Of a stretch of 5,227 nucleotides of DNA, positions 1-5,097 are shown piece by piece. Positions within the stretch are counted from its first letter, which is position 1, and every line of letters begins with the position of its first letter. The notes under the pieces were generated by a model. The model had not been told where the DNA came from. It saw only the letters and a program-made list of their open reading frames with translations, and searched no databases. This DNA comes from DASSOY01 sp035776675 (GTDB taxonomy: Bacteria > Bacillota > Bacilli > Bacillales > DASSOY01). The stretch spans positions 1-5,227 of the forward strand of contig DASTWO010000181.1 of the NCBI GenBank assembly GCA_035776675.1, written 5' to 3'. A program made the translations under genes and the position numbers.

Positions 1-321
1 TACCCTCGTCCATTCCTTGAAATCCGTATTTGAAGCGACGGCAATCGCACCGAGAACGTCAACATCAGGATGTTCTGCAATACACCGCATTGCTTTTTCC
101 CCTGGTCCTTCACCACGATAGCCGCAATCATCCACCATAACCAAAACCGGATCCTTCGGGGTTTCTTTAATCAATTCAACAATTTCTTCACCCGAAAGAG
201 AAGTCGGATTCCCGGAAGATTGGGAAATACAGCGGCCGCCAACTTGTTCGGCAGTATACTGGACAGCTTTCAACGCATATTTGTCACCGTCAGTGACAAG
301 AATGACCTTTCTTCGCTCCAT
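1..321 (-). CDS. spoVAEA: SpoVAEa, stage V sporulation protein AE (5' part; runs off left edge)
   Basis: This is the first 107 codons of a reading frame that begins with ATG at 321 and stays open to the window edge, so the C-terminal part is missing. The B. subtilis protein is about 200 residues, so roughly half is seen. The N-terminus (MERRKVILVTDGDKYA) and the later segments GGRCIS (28-33), SGNPTSLSG (36-44), GEGPGEKA (70-77) and VLGAIAVAS (89-97) are typical of SpoVAEa. There is no signal peptide or membrane segment in this part, which fits a soluble protein associated with the SpoVA complex. The start lies 6 nt after the spoVAEB stop, and an AAAGG ribosome-binding site sits inside the last spoVAEB codons, so the two are probably translationally coupled. 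The exact biochemical role of the family is not settled. It is needed with the rest of the operon for normal Ca-DPA handling and germination. Confidence 0.93.
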   Translation of the reverse strand, partial: MERRKVILVTDGDKYALKAVQYTAEQVGGRCISQSSGNPTSLSGEEIVELIKETPKDPVLVMVDDCGYRGEGPGEKAMRCIAEHPDVDVLGAIAVASNTDFKEWTRV

Positions 322-327
322 TTGTCA

Positions 328-678
328 TCAACCTTTTGGTTTAAAGATCACGGCAACAATAAACCCGAATAAAATCGCCGAGGAAATCCCTGCAGCAGTC
401 AATTGAAAAATCCCGATGGCCAACCCCAGGACTCCCCCTTCCTGGCTTTCATTCATGGCACCGTGCAACAATGAGTGTCCAAAACTTGTAATCGGAACGG
501 TGGCGCCGGCTCCTGCGAATTCAATCAATCGATCATACAAGCCGAATCCGTCCAGGACTGCGCCCGCTACAACAAATGAAACCACAACATGGGCAGGCGT
601 TAATTTAAACACATCCAATAAAATTTGACCGATCACACAAATCAAACCGCCCACGACAAATGCAAGCAAGTATTCCAT
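328..678 (-). CDS. spoVAEB: SpoVAEb, stage V sporulation membrane protein AE
   Basis: A 116-residue hydrophobic protein, the same length as B. subtilis SpoVAEb. It is a member of the SpoVAC/SpoVAE membrane family. Conserved elements visible are GGLICVIGQ (10-18), GFGLYD (44-49), EFAGAGATVPIT (53-64) and a last hydrophobic segment at about 86-112. It probably spans the membrane three to four times. SpoVA membrane proteins sit in the inner membrane of the spore and are required for Ca-DPA uptake in the forespore and release in germination; SpoVAEb is a proposed channel component together with SpoVAC. The start ATG at 678 overlaps the spoVAD stop by one base (TAATG). An excellent ribosome-binding site, AGGAGG, lies 9 nt upstream within the last spoVAD codons. 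The sequence is paralogous to SpoVAC, encoded on the other side of spoVAD. Confidence 0.96.
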   Translation of the reverse strand: MEYLLAFVVGGLICVIGQILLDVFKLTPAHVVVSFVVAGAVLDGFGLYDRLIEFAGAGATVPITSFGHSLLHGAMNESQEGGVLGLAIGIFQLTAAGISSAILFGFIVAVIFKPKG

Positions 679-1697
679 TACGATTCGCCTCCTCCCGCTG
701 CTTCAAGAACAACTCCGTGCGCTATAGTCGGCAATGCTTCTTTTTGCTGCACCATGGTCGGGCTGTGCAGCGATCCGGTTGCCACAACAAGCACCCGTTG
801 CAAATTTCCGCGAGATAACTCGTCAACAATGTATCCGTAAGTCACTACTGCGGAACAAGCACAGCCGCTGCCGCCGGCAAATACCTTCTGGTCGGGACGG
901 TACACCATTAACCCGCAATCCTGATGAACGGCGGAAATATCAAATCCTCGTTCATAAAGCAATTCCTTCAAGATTGGCGTTCCGACACTTGAAAGATCAC
1001 CGGTCAAGATAAGGTCATAGTCACTGACCTCGCGTCCCGTCTGTGTTAAATGGGATGCAATTGTGTCTGCAGCAGCCGGCGCCATTGCCGAACCCATATC
1101 ATTCGCATCTTTAATTCCCCAATCAAACACTTTTCCAATGGTCGCTTCCGTAATTTTGACTGGACCGGCTTCACGGGATATCAATCCAGCTCCCGCTCCA
1201 GTTACTGTTGATTCCGAAGTCGGCGGGCGAGGACCCCCATATTCTGTCGGATTGCGAAACTGACGTTCCGCCGTAGCATTATGGCTGCTTACTGCGGCGA
1301 TGGCACGGTCAATAAAACCCGCATCAACTAATGCCGCTCCTACAGCCAGTGTTTCCATTGAGGTAGAACAAGCGCCAAACATTCCGAGATAAGGAATTTG
1401 CAGTTTCTTTGCGGAGAAATTAGCCGTGACAATTTGATTCAACAAATCACCGGCAAGAAATAAATCGATGTTGCTTTCCGCTTGATTCACTTTCCTTAAG
1501 CATGTCATAACAGCATCTTCCATAAGACGCCGTTCGGCAAGCTCCCAACTATCTTCACCGCAATACAAATTGTCATATGTCTGGTCAAAGTAAGATGAAA
1601 GGGGACCTTTTGCTTCCTTTGGGCCCGTTGCTGTTCCCGTCGAAGTAAGATATATATCATTTTTGAACTGCCAGGTTTGTTTTCTTTTGACTGCCAT
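678..1697 (-). CDS. spoVAD: SpoVAD, dipicolinic acid-binding SpoVA protein (thiolase fold)
   Basis: A 339-residue soluble protein, against about 338 in B. subtilis. SpoVAD has a thiolase/ketoacyl-synthase III-like fold but serves as a Ca-DPA binding subunit of the SpoVA machinery rather than as a known enzyme. The thiolase-type nucleophile position is present: Cys110 in FGACSTSME (108-116). Other strongly conserved stretches are GDLLNQ (83-88), SSHNATAERQFR (137-148), the double motif ending in MGSAMAPAAADT (201-212), LTGDLS (231-236), AGGSGCACSAVVT (274-286) and the C-terminal IAHGVV (325-330). It has no membrane segment and probably binds the inner face of the spore inner membrane through partner SpoVA proteins. 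It has been proposed to plug or gate the SpoVAC/SpoVAEb channel. The ATG at 1697 has AGAAGGTG 5 nt upstream. It follows a 77-nt gap after spoVAC and its stop overlaps the spoVAEB start. Confidence 0.97.
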   Translation of the reverse strand: MAVKRKQTWQFKNDIYLTSTGTATGPKEAKGPLSSYFDQTYDNLYCGEDSWELAERRLMEDAVMTCLRKVNQAESNIDLFLAGDLLNQIVTANFSAKKLQIPYLGMFGACSTSMETLAVGAALVDAGFIDRAIAAVSSHNATAERQFRNPTEYGGPRPPTSESTVTGAGAGLISREAGPVKITEATIGKVFDWGIKDANDMGSAMAPAAADTIASHLTQTGREVSDYDLILTGDLSSVGTPILKELLYERGFDISAVHQDCGLMVYRPDQKVFAGGSGCACSAVVTYGYIVDELSRGNLQRVLVVATGSLHSPTMVQQKEALPTIAHGVVLEAAGGGES

Positions 1698-1774
1698 GTT
1701 TTCACCTTCTGTTTCCTTCTGAAAATAGGAAGTACCCTAGTCGAACACTTTTCCTTTTCACCATGATGCTTTAC

Positions 1775-2236
1775 TTAAGTAATCAATGCCTTGAAGGCTA
1801 GACGAATCAGCCCGACAACATAAGCCGCGACTACCCCAAAAACGATAACCGCACCCGCCAATTTAAACAAATTGGTCGCTACGCCCAAAACCAATCCTTC
1901 ACTCTTATGTTCAAGTGCCGCACTTGTTACGGAATTAGCAAACCCTGTAACCGGAACAAGCGACCCGGCTCCAGCAAACTGCCCAATTTTGTCATAGACC
2001 CCAAATCCCGTTAACAAAGATGCAATCAATATCAAGGTAGCTGTGGTAGGATTTCCCGCAGTTGTTTCCGTGAAATCAAAAAAAGCCACATAGAAATTCG
2101 CGATCAATTGGCCAAAGGCGCAAATTAATCCCCCGGTCCAAAACGCTCTGATGCAATTTCGAAATACCTTCGGTTTCGGTTGGTACGGTTTGATATTTTG
2201 CTTATAATCTGCCGGATTATTCAATTTAACAGCCAA
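1775..2236 (-). CDS. spoVAC: SpoVAC, stage V sporulation membrane protein AC
   Basis: A 153-residue membrane protein, close to the 150 residues of B. subtilis SpoVAC. A polar N-terminus with a KPYQPKPKVF motif (16-25) precedes hydrophobic segments at about 30-52, 64-84 and 124-147. Family landmarks are GGLICAFGQ (35-43), TAGNPTTATLI (59-69), GFGVYDKIGQFAGAG (77-91), VPVTGFANS (94-102) and EGLVLGVATNLFKLAG (113-128). SpoVAC is reported to act as a mechanosensitive channel and is thought to carry DPA or respond to membrane tension in germination. The start is TTG at 2236. This is the only sensible choice, because a very strong AGGAGGG lies 7 nt upstream (2244-2250), alignment with the family starts just there, and no ATG is available nearby. 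A 39-nt gap separates it from spoVAB. It is paralogous to SpoVAEb. Confidence 0.96.
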   Translation of the reverse strand: MAVKLNNPADYKQNIKPYQPKPKVFRNCIRAFWTGGLICAFGQLIANFYVAFFDFTETTAGNPTTATLILIASLLTGFGVYDKIGQFAGAGSLVPVTGFANSVTSAALEHKSEGLVLGVATNLFKLAGAVIVFGVVAAYVVGLIRLAFKALIT

Positions 2237-2243
2237 ATCAAGT

Positions 2244-2250
2244 CCCTCCT
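2244..2250 (-). promoter_or_regulatory. Ribosome-binding site of spoVAC (supports a TTG start)
   Basis: AGGAGGG lies 7 nt before TTG at 2236. The strength of this site and its spacing decide for TTG as start, since no ATG or GTG is found in frame nearby and the protein begins as the family does. Confidence 0.85.
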
Positions 2251-2275
2251 ATTTCAAATATTCGATTCCGGATTA

Positions 2276-2701
2276 TCATTGGTCGACGAAATAAGTCCAG
2301 TGAAAAATGGAGCCTACAATCTTTCCAAGCACCAGCGCCATCAATAAAATAATGATCTTGGTCTCGCCGATTCCAATTCTTTTTGCCAAAATCGGCAAAA
2401 CATTCAATACTTCTGTTAAAGCAGCGGCTAACATCCCGATAAAAATACCGCAGGCCAAGCCAATCGGAATCAACCACAATACGGAAAGATTTAAGCCTAC
2501 GCCACGTAAACCAAACCATCCACCAATCAAGGCTCCGCTAATCACGCTCCACTCATAGGCTCTTACAAAAGACTGGGTTTTTGTCAACTGCATTAGTCTT
2601 GGAATGATCCCCAGAACAATTAAAAAAGCGACAAAACCTGAACCGACAATCACGCCGTCAGCAAAACTGACGATGATCAAAATCGCTGCCTTAATCGTCA
2701 T
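2276..2701 (-). CDS. spoVAB: SpoVAB, stage V sporulation membrane protein AB
   Basis: A 141-residue membrane protein, the same length as B. subtilis SpoVAB. Hydrophobic segments lie at about 5-33, 52-66, 74-97 and 115-135, so about four or five membrane spans are likely. The conserved cores are GFVAFLIVLGIIPRLMQLTKT (22-42), LAAALTEVLNVLPILAKRIG (91-110) and GKIVGSIFHW (126-135). It is part of the SpoVA Ca-DPA transport apparatus in the spore inner membrane; its individual role is unknown. The frame is open further upstream to an ATG at 2785, but those 28 extra residues are polar, read through the spoVAA coding region and are absent from the family. I therefore chose ATG at 2701, which overlaps the end of spoVAA by 11 nt. 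The ribosome-binding site GAGG is only 4 nt before this ATG, so coupling to spoVAA translation is likely. Confidence 0.93.
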   Translation of the reverse strand: MTIKAAILIIVSFADGVIVGSGFVAFLIVLGIIPRLMQLTKTQSFVRAYEWSVISGALIGGWFGLRGVGLNLSVLWLIPIGLACGIFIGMLAAALTEVLNVLPILAKRIGIGETKIIILLMALVLGKIVGSIFHWTYFVDQ

Positions 2702-3314
2702 CGGACCTCGACCCGGTTTCTCTTTTTTCATGGAAGGTGATATAACGGTCCAGATCTTGTTGGTAATTGAACATCTCAATTTCAAGAGGACTCGGTTCCT
2801 CGTTGAATCGTTTACGGAATAAATGATTGAAGAACAAAATCATTCCGACGCCGAGCCCAACAGAATAAGGAATTTGCATGATCAACGGTCTATAGTTTTC
2901 TTTTCCGGTCACGATTTTGTAAATTTTCTGTTGAACGCCTTGCATGCTGACATCTTCGTGAAAGTTCATGATGGCCAAAGCCGCACCGATAAACAATAAA
3001 ACCCACACGCCACAAAAGTAAACCGGAGCGAGGGTTTTCTTTGGATATTTGATTTCAATAATCGTTTGTGCGGGGCCAATGCTTTGGATATCCAGTTCCG
3101 GATTCCCTTCATGAACCTTTTGTATCGCGCGCATCGCATCAATGACGATATAATTTCGGTCCTTTTTCTGCACTTGGTGCAGGACCAAGTCCTTCAAAGT
3201 CTCTTTCAGCTCGGGTGGAGCCACTATTTCAGCCAACTGTCCTAAACGGATCGTTTGGTCGGGCTGAACCTGGATACGGTGGCGCATACGAAGATAAATA
3301 TTTATCGTTTCCAC
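2691..3314 (-). CDS. spoVAA: SpoVAA, stage V sporulation protein AA
   Basis: A 207-residue protein, against about 206 in B. subtilis. An N-terminal soluble domain (about 1-94, starting METINIYLRMRHR) is followed by a membrane segment at about 96-117 (containing GVWVLLFIG), the conserved NFHEDVSM loop (117-124), a second membrane segment at about 148-166 and a cytosolic tail with EEPSPLEIEMFNYQ (172-185). It is the first gene of the spoVA operon and belongs to the inner-membrane Ca-DPA transport system; its own function is unknown. I chose the GTG at 3314. An in-frame GTG at 3323 lies inside the ribosome-binding site GAGGTGA (3320-3326) and so cannot be used with it. The 3314 start gives 5-nt spacing and matches the family N-terminus. 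A sigma-G promoter lies immediately upstream. Confidence 0.94.
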   Translation of the reverse strand: METINIYLRMRHRIQVQPDQTIRLGQLAEIVAPPELKETLKDLVLHQVQKKDRNYIVIDAMRAIQKVHEGNPELDIQSIGPAQTIIEIKYPKKTLAPVYFCGVWVLLFIGAALAIMNFHEDVSMQGVQQKIYKIVTGKENYRPLIMQIPYSVGLGVGMILFFNHLFRKRFNEEPSPLEIEMFNYQQDLDRYITFHEKRETGSRSDDD

Positions 3315-3319
3315 TGCAC

Positions 3320-3326
3320 TCACCTC
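3320..3326 (-). promoter_or_regulatory. Ribosome-binding site of spoVAA (decides the start)
   Basis: GAGGTGA is 5 nt from the GTG at 3314. The alternative in-frame GTG at 3321-3323 is made of bases from this same site, so the 3314 codon is the functional start. Seen directly in the sequence; the choice is inference. Confidence 0.85.
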
Positions 3327-3339
3327 ACGCTTTTATGTT

Positions 3340-3369
3340 TAGTATGCTTTCTATTTGCGAACCTCATTC
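3340..3369 (-). promoter_or_regulatory. Sigma-G promoter of the spoVA operon
   Basis: The -35 element GAATG (3369-3365) and the -10 element CATACTA (3346-3340) are separated by 18 nt. Both agree with the sigma-G consensus (GHATR and CATNMTA). Transcription would begin near 3333, giving a leader of about 20 nt that holds only the ribosome-binding site of spoVAA. The B. subtilis spoVA operon is known to depend on sigma-G in the forespore, which supports the call. Sigma-F recognises related sequences but prefers GG in its -10, which is absent here. Confidence 0.85.
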
Positions 3370-3413
3370 TGACTCTCATCATTATCCATTATTTGCTTAT
3401 GGGGAAATTACGC

Positions 3414-3457
3414 CAATAAGAAAAAGCCAAACGGGATTATTCTTCTCCCATTTGGCT
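3414..3457 (-). terminator. Intrinsic terminator of the spoIIA operon, overlapping the sigF stop
   Basis: On the minus strand a 12-bp stem forms between 3457-3446 (AGCCAAATGGGA) and 3436-3425 (TCCCGTTTGGCT). All pairs are Watson-Crick except one G-U pair. The loop is 9 nt (3445-3437) and the stem runs directly into TTTTTCTTATT. The ascending arm encodes the last sigF residues Ser-Gln-Met-Gly, and the loop is exactly the two Glu codons plus the TAA stop. It separates spoIIA transcription from the spoVA promoter about 45 nt further on. Confidence 0.9.
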
Positions 3458-4198
3458 CTTAATTTGCACGAGTATCTTCTTTTCCAACCTGGAAACTTGA
3501 ACCTGCGAAATGCCCAGGCGATCGGCGACTTCCGATTGCGTCCGATCCTTATAATATCTTAAGTAAACAATAAGCCGTTCTCTTTCATTCAAATGGCGGA
3601 CAGCTTCTTTCAAAGCGATCTTATCGAACCATTTGCCTTCTGATTCATCCGCCATCTGATCGAGAAGCGTTATCGGATCACCGTCGTTTTCATAAACCGT
3701 TTCATGGATTGAAGACGGTGCACGTACAGCTTCCTGTGCCATAACGACATCTTCAGGCGATAAATCAAGCTCCTCAGCAATCTCATTCACAGTTGGATCA
3801 CGACCGAATTTCTTTGCTAATTCATCTTTCTTTTTGCGGACTTTATTGCCGGTCTCCTTTAACGATCGGCTAACCTTTACGGTCCCGTCATCTCGAATAA
3901 ATCGCTGAATTTCCCCAATGATCATGGGCACCGCATATGTCGAAAACTTCACGTCATAAGACAAATCGAATTTATCAACGGATTTCAACAAACCGATGCA
4001 CCCGATTTGAAAGAGATCATCAGCTTCATAACCCCGGTTTAGAAACCGTTGGACAATGGACCATACCAACCTCATGTTTTTCTCGGCTATTAAATTGCGG
4101 GCTTCCTGATCGCCATCCTGGCTGCGTCGAATGAGTTTCTTGACTTCCTCGTCTTTTAAAAACGGCTCGTTTTGATCTTTGCTAACCTCCACATCCAT
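3437..4198 (-). CDS. sigF: RNA polymerase sigma-F factor, forespore-specific
   Basis: A 253-residue sigma-70-family factor, against about 255 in B. subtilis SigF (SpoIIAC). It directs early forespore transcription after asymmetric division. Visible parts are an N-terminal stretch (1-40), region 2 from NMRLVWSIVQRFLNRG (41-56) through the core-binding DDLFQIGCIGLLKSVDKFD (60-78) and the promoter-melting and -10 recognition part FSTYAVPMIIGEIQRFIRDD (85-104). Region 3 spans about 115-165 with the conserved APSSIHETV (160-168), and region 4 carries the -35 helix-turn-helix QSEVADRLGISQVQVSRLEK (221-240). Region 3 follows the B. subtilis sequence closely where SpoIIAB is known to bind. ATG at 4198 has AAGGGG 8 nt upstream and lies 12 nt after the spoIIAB stop. 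Retained neighbours spoIIAA and spoIIAB, and the sequence itself, separate it from sigma-G and sigma-B. Confidence 0.98.
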   Translation of the reverse strand: MDVEVSKDQNEPFLKDEEVKKLIRRSQDGDQEARNLIAEKNMRLVWSIVQRFLNRGYEADDLFQIGCIGLLKSVDKFDLSYDVKFSTYAVPMIIGEIQRFIRDDGTVKVSRSLKETGNKVRKKKDELAKKFGRDPTVNEIAEELDLSPEDVVMAQEAVRAPSSIHETVYENDGDPITLLDQMADESEGKWFDKIALKEAVRHLNERERLIVYLRYYKDRTQSEVADRLGISQVQVSRLEKKILVQIKSQMGEE

Positions 4199-4210
4199 TA
4201 GCAGAACCCC

Positions 4211-4651
4211 TTAATGACTTAAAGCTTTGTTTTTCGTCAGAAATTTTGTTAAATGAATGATGGTTCCATGATTTTCGTCCGTTTCTATTTCGACTTCGTC
4301 CATGAAATTTTCCATTATAGTGAAACCCATTCCGGAACGTTCCAATTCAGGCTTTGTTGTGTACAATGGCATTCGCGCCTCATCGAGGTTTTGAATCCCG
4401 ATGCCCTCATCCTTAATGGTCATGCGGACAAGAGCGTCTTCAAGTTGGACACTAATGTAAACCATGCCTTCAGGATTGTTCTCATAGCCATGAATGATGG
4501 CATTCGTCACAGCTTCCGAAACAACCGTTTTGATCTCAGTCAGTTCATCCATCGTCGGGTCGAGTTGCGCGATAAAAGAAGCGACCGTAACGCGGGCAAA
4601 TGATTCGTTCTCACTTTTCGCGGAAAACCGGAGGCTCATCTCATTTCTCAC
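4211..4651 (-). CDS. spoIIAB: SpoIIAB, anti-sigma-F factor and serine kinase
   Basis: A 146-residue protein, the same length as in B. subtilis. It has a GHKL (Bergerat) ATPase fold. The N box has Glu46 and Asn50 in VSEAVTNAIIHGYE (44-57), the G1 box is DEGIGI (81-86), and the ATP lid and G2 box are TTKPELERSGMGFTIME (98-114). Arg20 in SFARVTVASF (17-26), important for binding both sigma-F and SpoIIAA in B. subtilis, is present. The protein dimer binds sigma-F when loaded with ATP and also phosphorylates SpoIIAA. It starts with GTG at 4651 directly after the spoIIAA TAG, with a GGGGG site 8 nt upstream; the resulting MRNEM matches the family's usual N-terminus. An in-frame ATG four codons later (4639) has AGGTGA before it and is a less likely alternative. 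Confidence 0.98.
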   Translation of the reverse strand: MRNEMSLRFSAKSENESFARVTVASFIAQLDPTMDELTEIKTVVSEAVTNAIIHGYENNPEGMVYISVQLEDALVRMTIKDEGIGIQNLDEARMPLYTTKPELERSGMGFTIMENFMDEVEIETDENHGTIIHLTKFLTKNKALSH

Positions 4652-5002
4652 CTAAGCCACCCCCAGGTTTCGTAATGCGAAAGTTTCATTTTCTTCAAGA
4701 CGAATAATCTTAAACATGCCCGACATTTCAAATAAACGTTTCACTGATGGGGAGATCGCACACACGACCATTTCACCACCCGCGTTTTTAATACGTTTAT
4801 ATCGGCCCAAAATCACGCCCAATCCGGAACTGTCCATGAATTTCAACTGCTCCAAGTTCATCACGATATGTTTGATCTGATTTCGGTCAAGGGCTTCTTC
4901 CACTTGCGCCCGAAGCTGCCCGGAGGTATGATGGTCCAATTCTCCTTCCAGGCGAATACACAACACGTTTCCTTTGATCTCAAGATCAATCCCCAGACTC
5001 AC
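4652..5002 (-). CDS. spoIIAA: SpoIIAA, anti-anti-sigma-F factor (STAS domain)
   Basis: A 116-residue single STAS-domain protein, against about 117 in B. subtilis. The phosphorylation site is Ser58 in the motif FMDSSGLGVILGRY (55-68), the residue SpoIIAB phosphorylates and the SpoIIE phosphatase dephosphorylates. Other family stretches are GELDHHT (20-26), IKHIVMNLE (43-51), GGEMVVCAISPSVKRLF (75-91) and MSGMFKII (93-100). Unphosphorylated SpoIIAA attacks the SpoIIAB-sigma-F complex and frees sigma-F in the forespore. The start is GTG at 5002, with AGGAGG 7 nt upstream. It is first in the operon, behind a sigma-H promoter and downstream of dacF. It ends with TAG immediately before the spoIIAB start, with no spacer. 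Confidence 0.98.
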   Translation of the reverse strand: MSLGIDLEIKGNVLCIRLEGELDHHTSGQLRAQVEEALDRNQIKHIVMNLEQLKFMDSSGLGVILGRYKRIKNAGGEMVVCAISPSVKRLFEMSGMFKIIRLEENETFALRNLGVA

Positions 5003-5031
5003 AGTCCTTCCTCCTCATCAAAATTCTTATA

Positions 5032-5043
5032 CGGCTATAGCCG
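5032..5043. repeat. 12-bp perfect palindrome in the spoIIAA leader
   Basis: CGGCTATAGCCG is a perfect inverted repeat located about 30 nt before the spoIIAA start and downstream of the proposed sigma-H start site. In RNA it gives a 4-bp stem with a UAUA loop. No uridine run follows, so it is not a convincing terminator; dacF transcripts could read through into spoIIA. Function unknown. Confidence 0.4.
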
Positions 5044-5055
5044 CTCTGTCTCTTC

Positions 5056-5084
5056 TTCTTCGATATCTAACTTTCAATTCCTTC
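5056..5084 (-). promoter_or_regulatory. Sigma-H promoter of the spoIIA operon
   Basis: The -35 element GAAGGAATT (5084-5076) fits the sigma-H consensus RNAGGAWWW fully. The -10 candidate ATCGAAGAA (5064-5056) fits RNNGAATWW with one mismatch (G for T), after an 11-nt spacer. Transcription would start at about 5050, giving a leader of roughly 45-50 nt that contains the palindrome at 5032-5043. The B. subtilis spoIIA operon is known to use sigma-H with Spo0A~P, which supports the call. A second GAAT (5026-5023) lacks a well-spaced -35. Confidence 0.75.
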
Positions 5085-5097
5085 ACGGGTGACAAAA

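Noticed and set aside
70..372. Plus-strand open frame of 100 codons
   Set aside because: It lies antisense to spoVAEA and the end of spoVAEB, has no recognisable protein features, and the opposite strand is clearly coding.
1505..1705. Minus-strand 66-codon frame overlapping the spoVAD start
   Set aside because: Out-of-frame shadow of spoVAD; composition is not protein-like and spoVAD is certain here.
2238..2519. Minus-strand open frame of 93 codons in another frame of spoVAB
   Set aside because: Shadow of spoVAB, whose product matches its family in length and motifs; this frame has no family resemblance.
2702..2785. N-terminal extension of SpoVAB from an upstream ATG
   Set aside because: It would overlap spoVAA by 95 nt, has no ribosome-binding site, and adds a polar stretch that the family lacks.
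4253..4603. Plus-strand open frame of 116 codons opposite spoIIAB
   Set aside because: Antisense shadow of a highly conserved coding region, without a ribosome-binding site or recognisable content.
5032..5043. Palindrome as a terminator for dacF
   Set aside because: The stem has only 4 bp around a 4-nt loop and no uridine run follows; it also lies inside the spoIIA leader.
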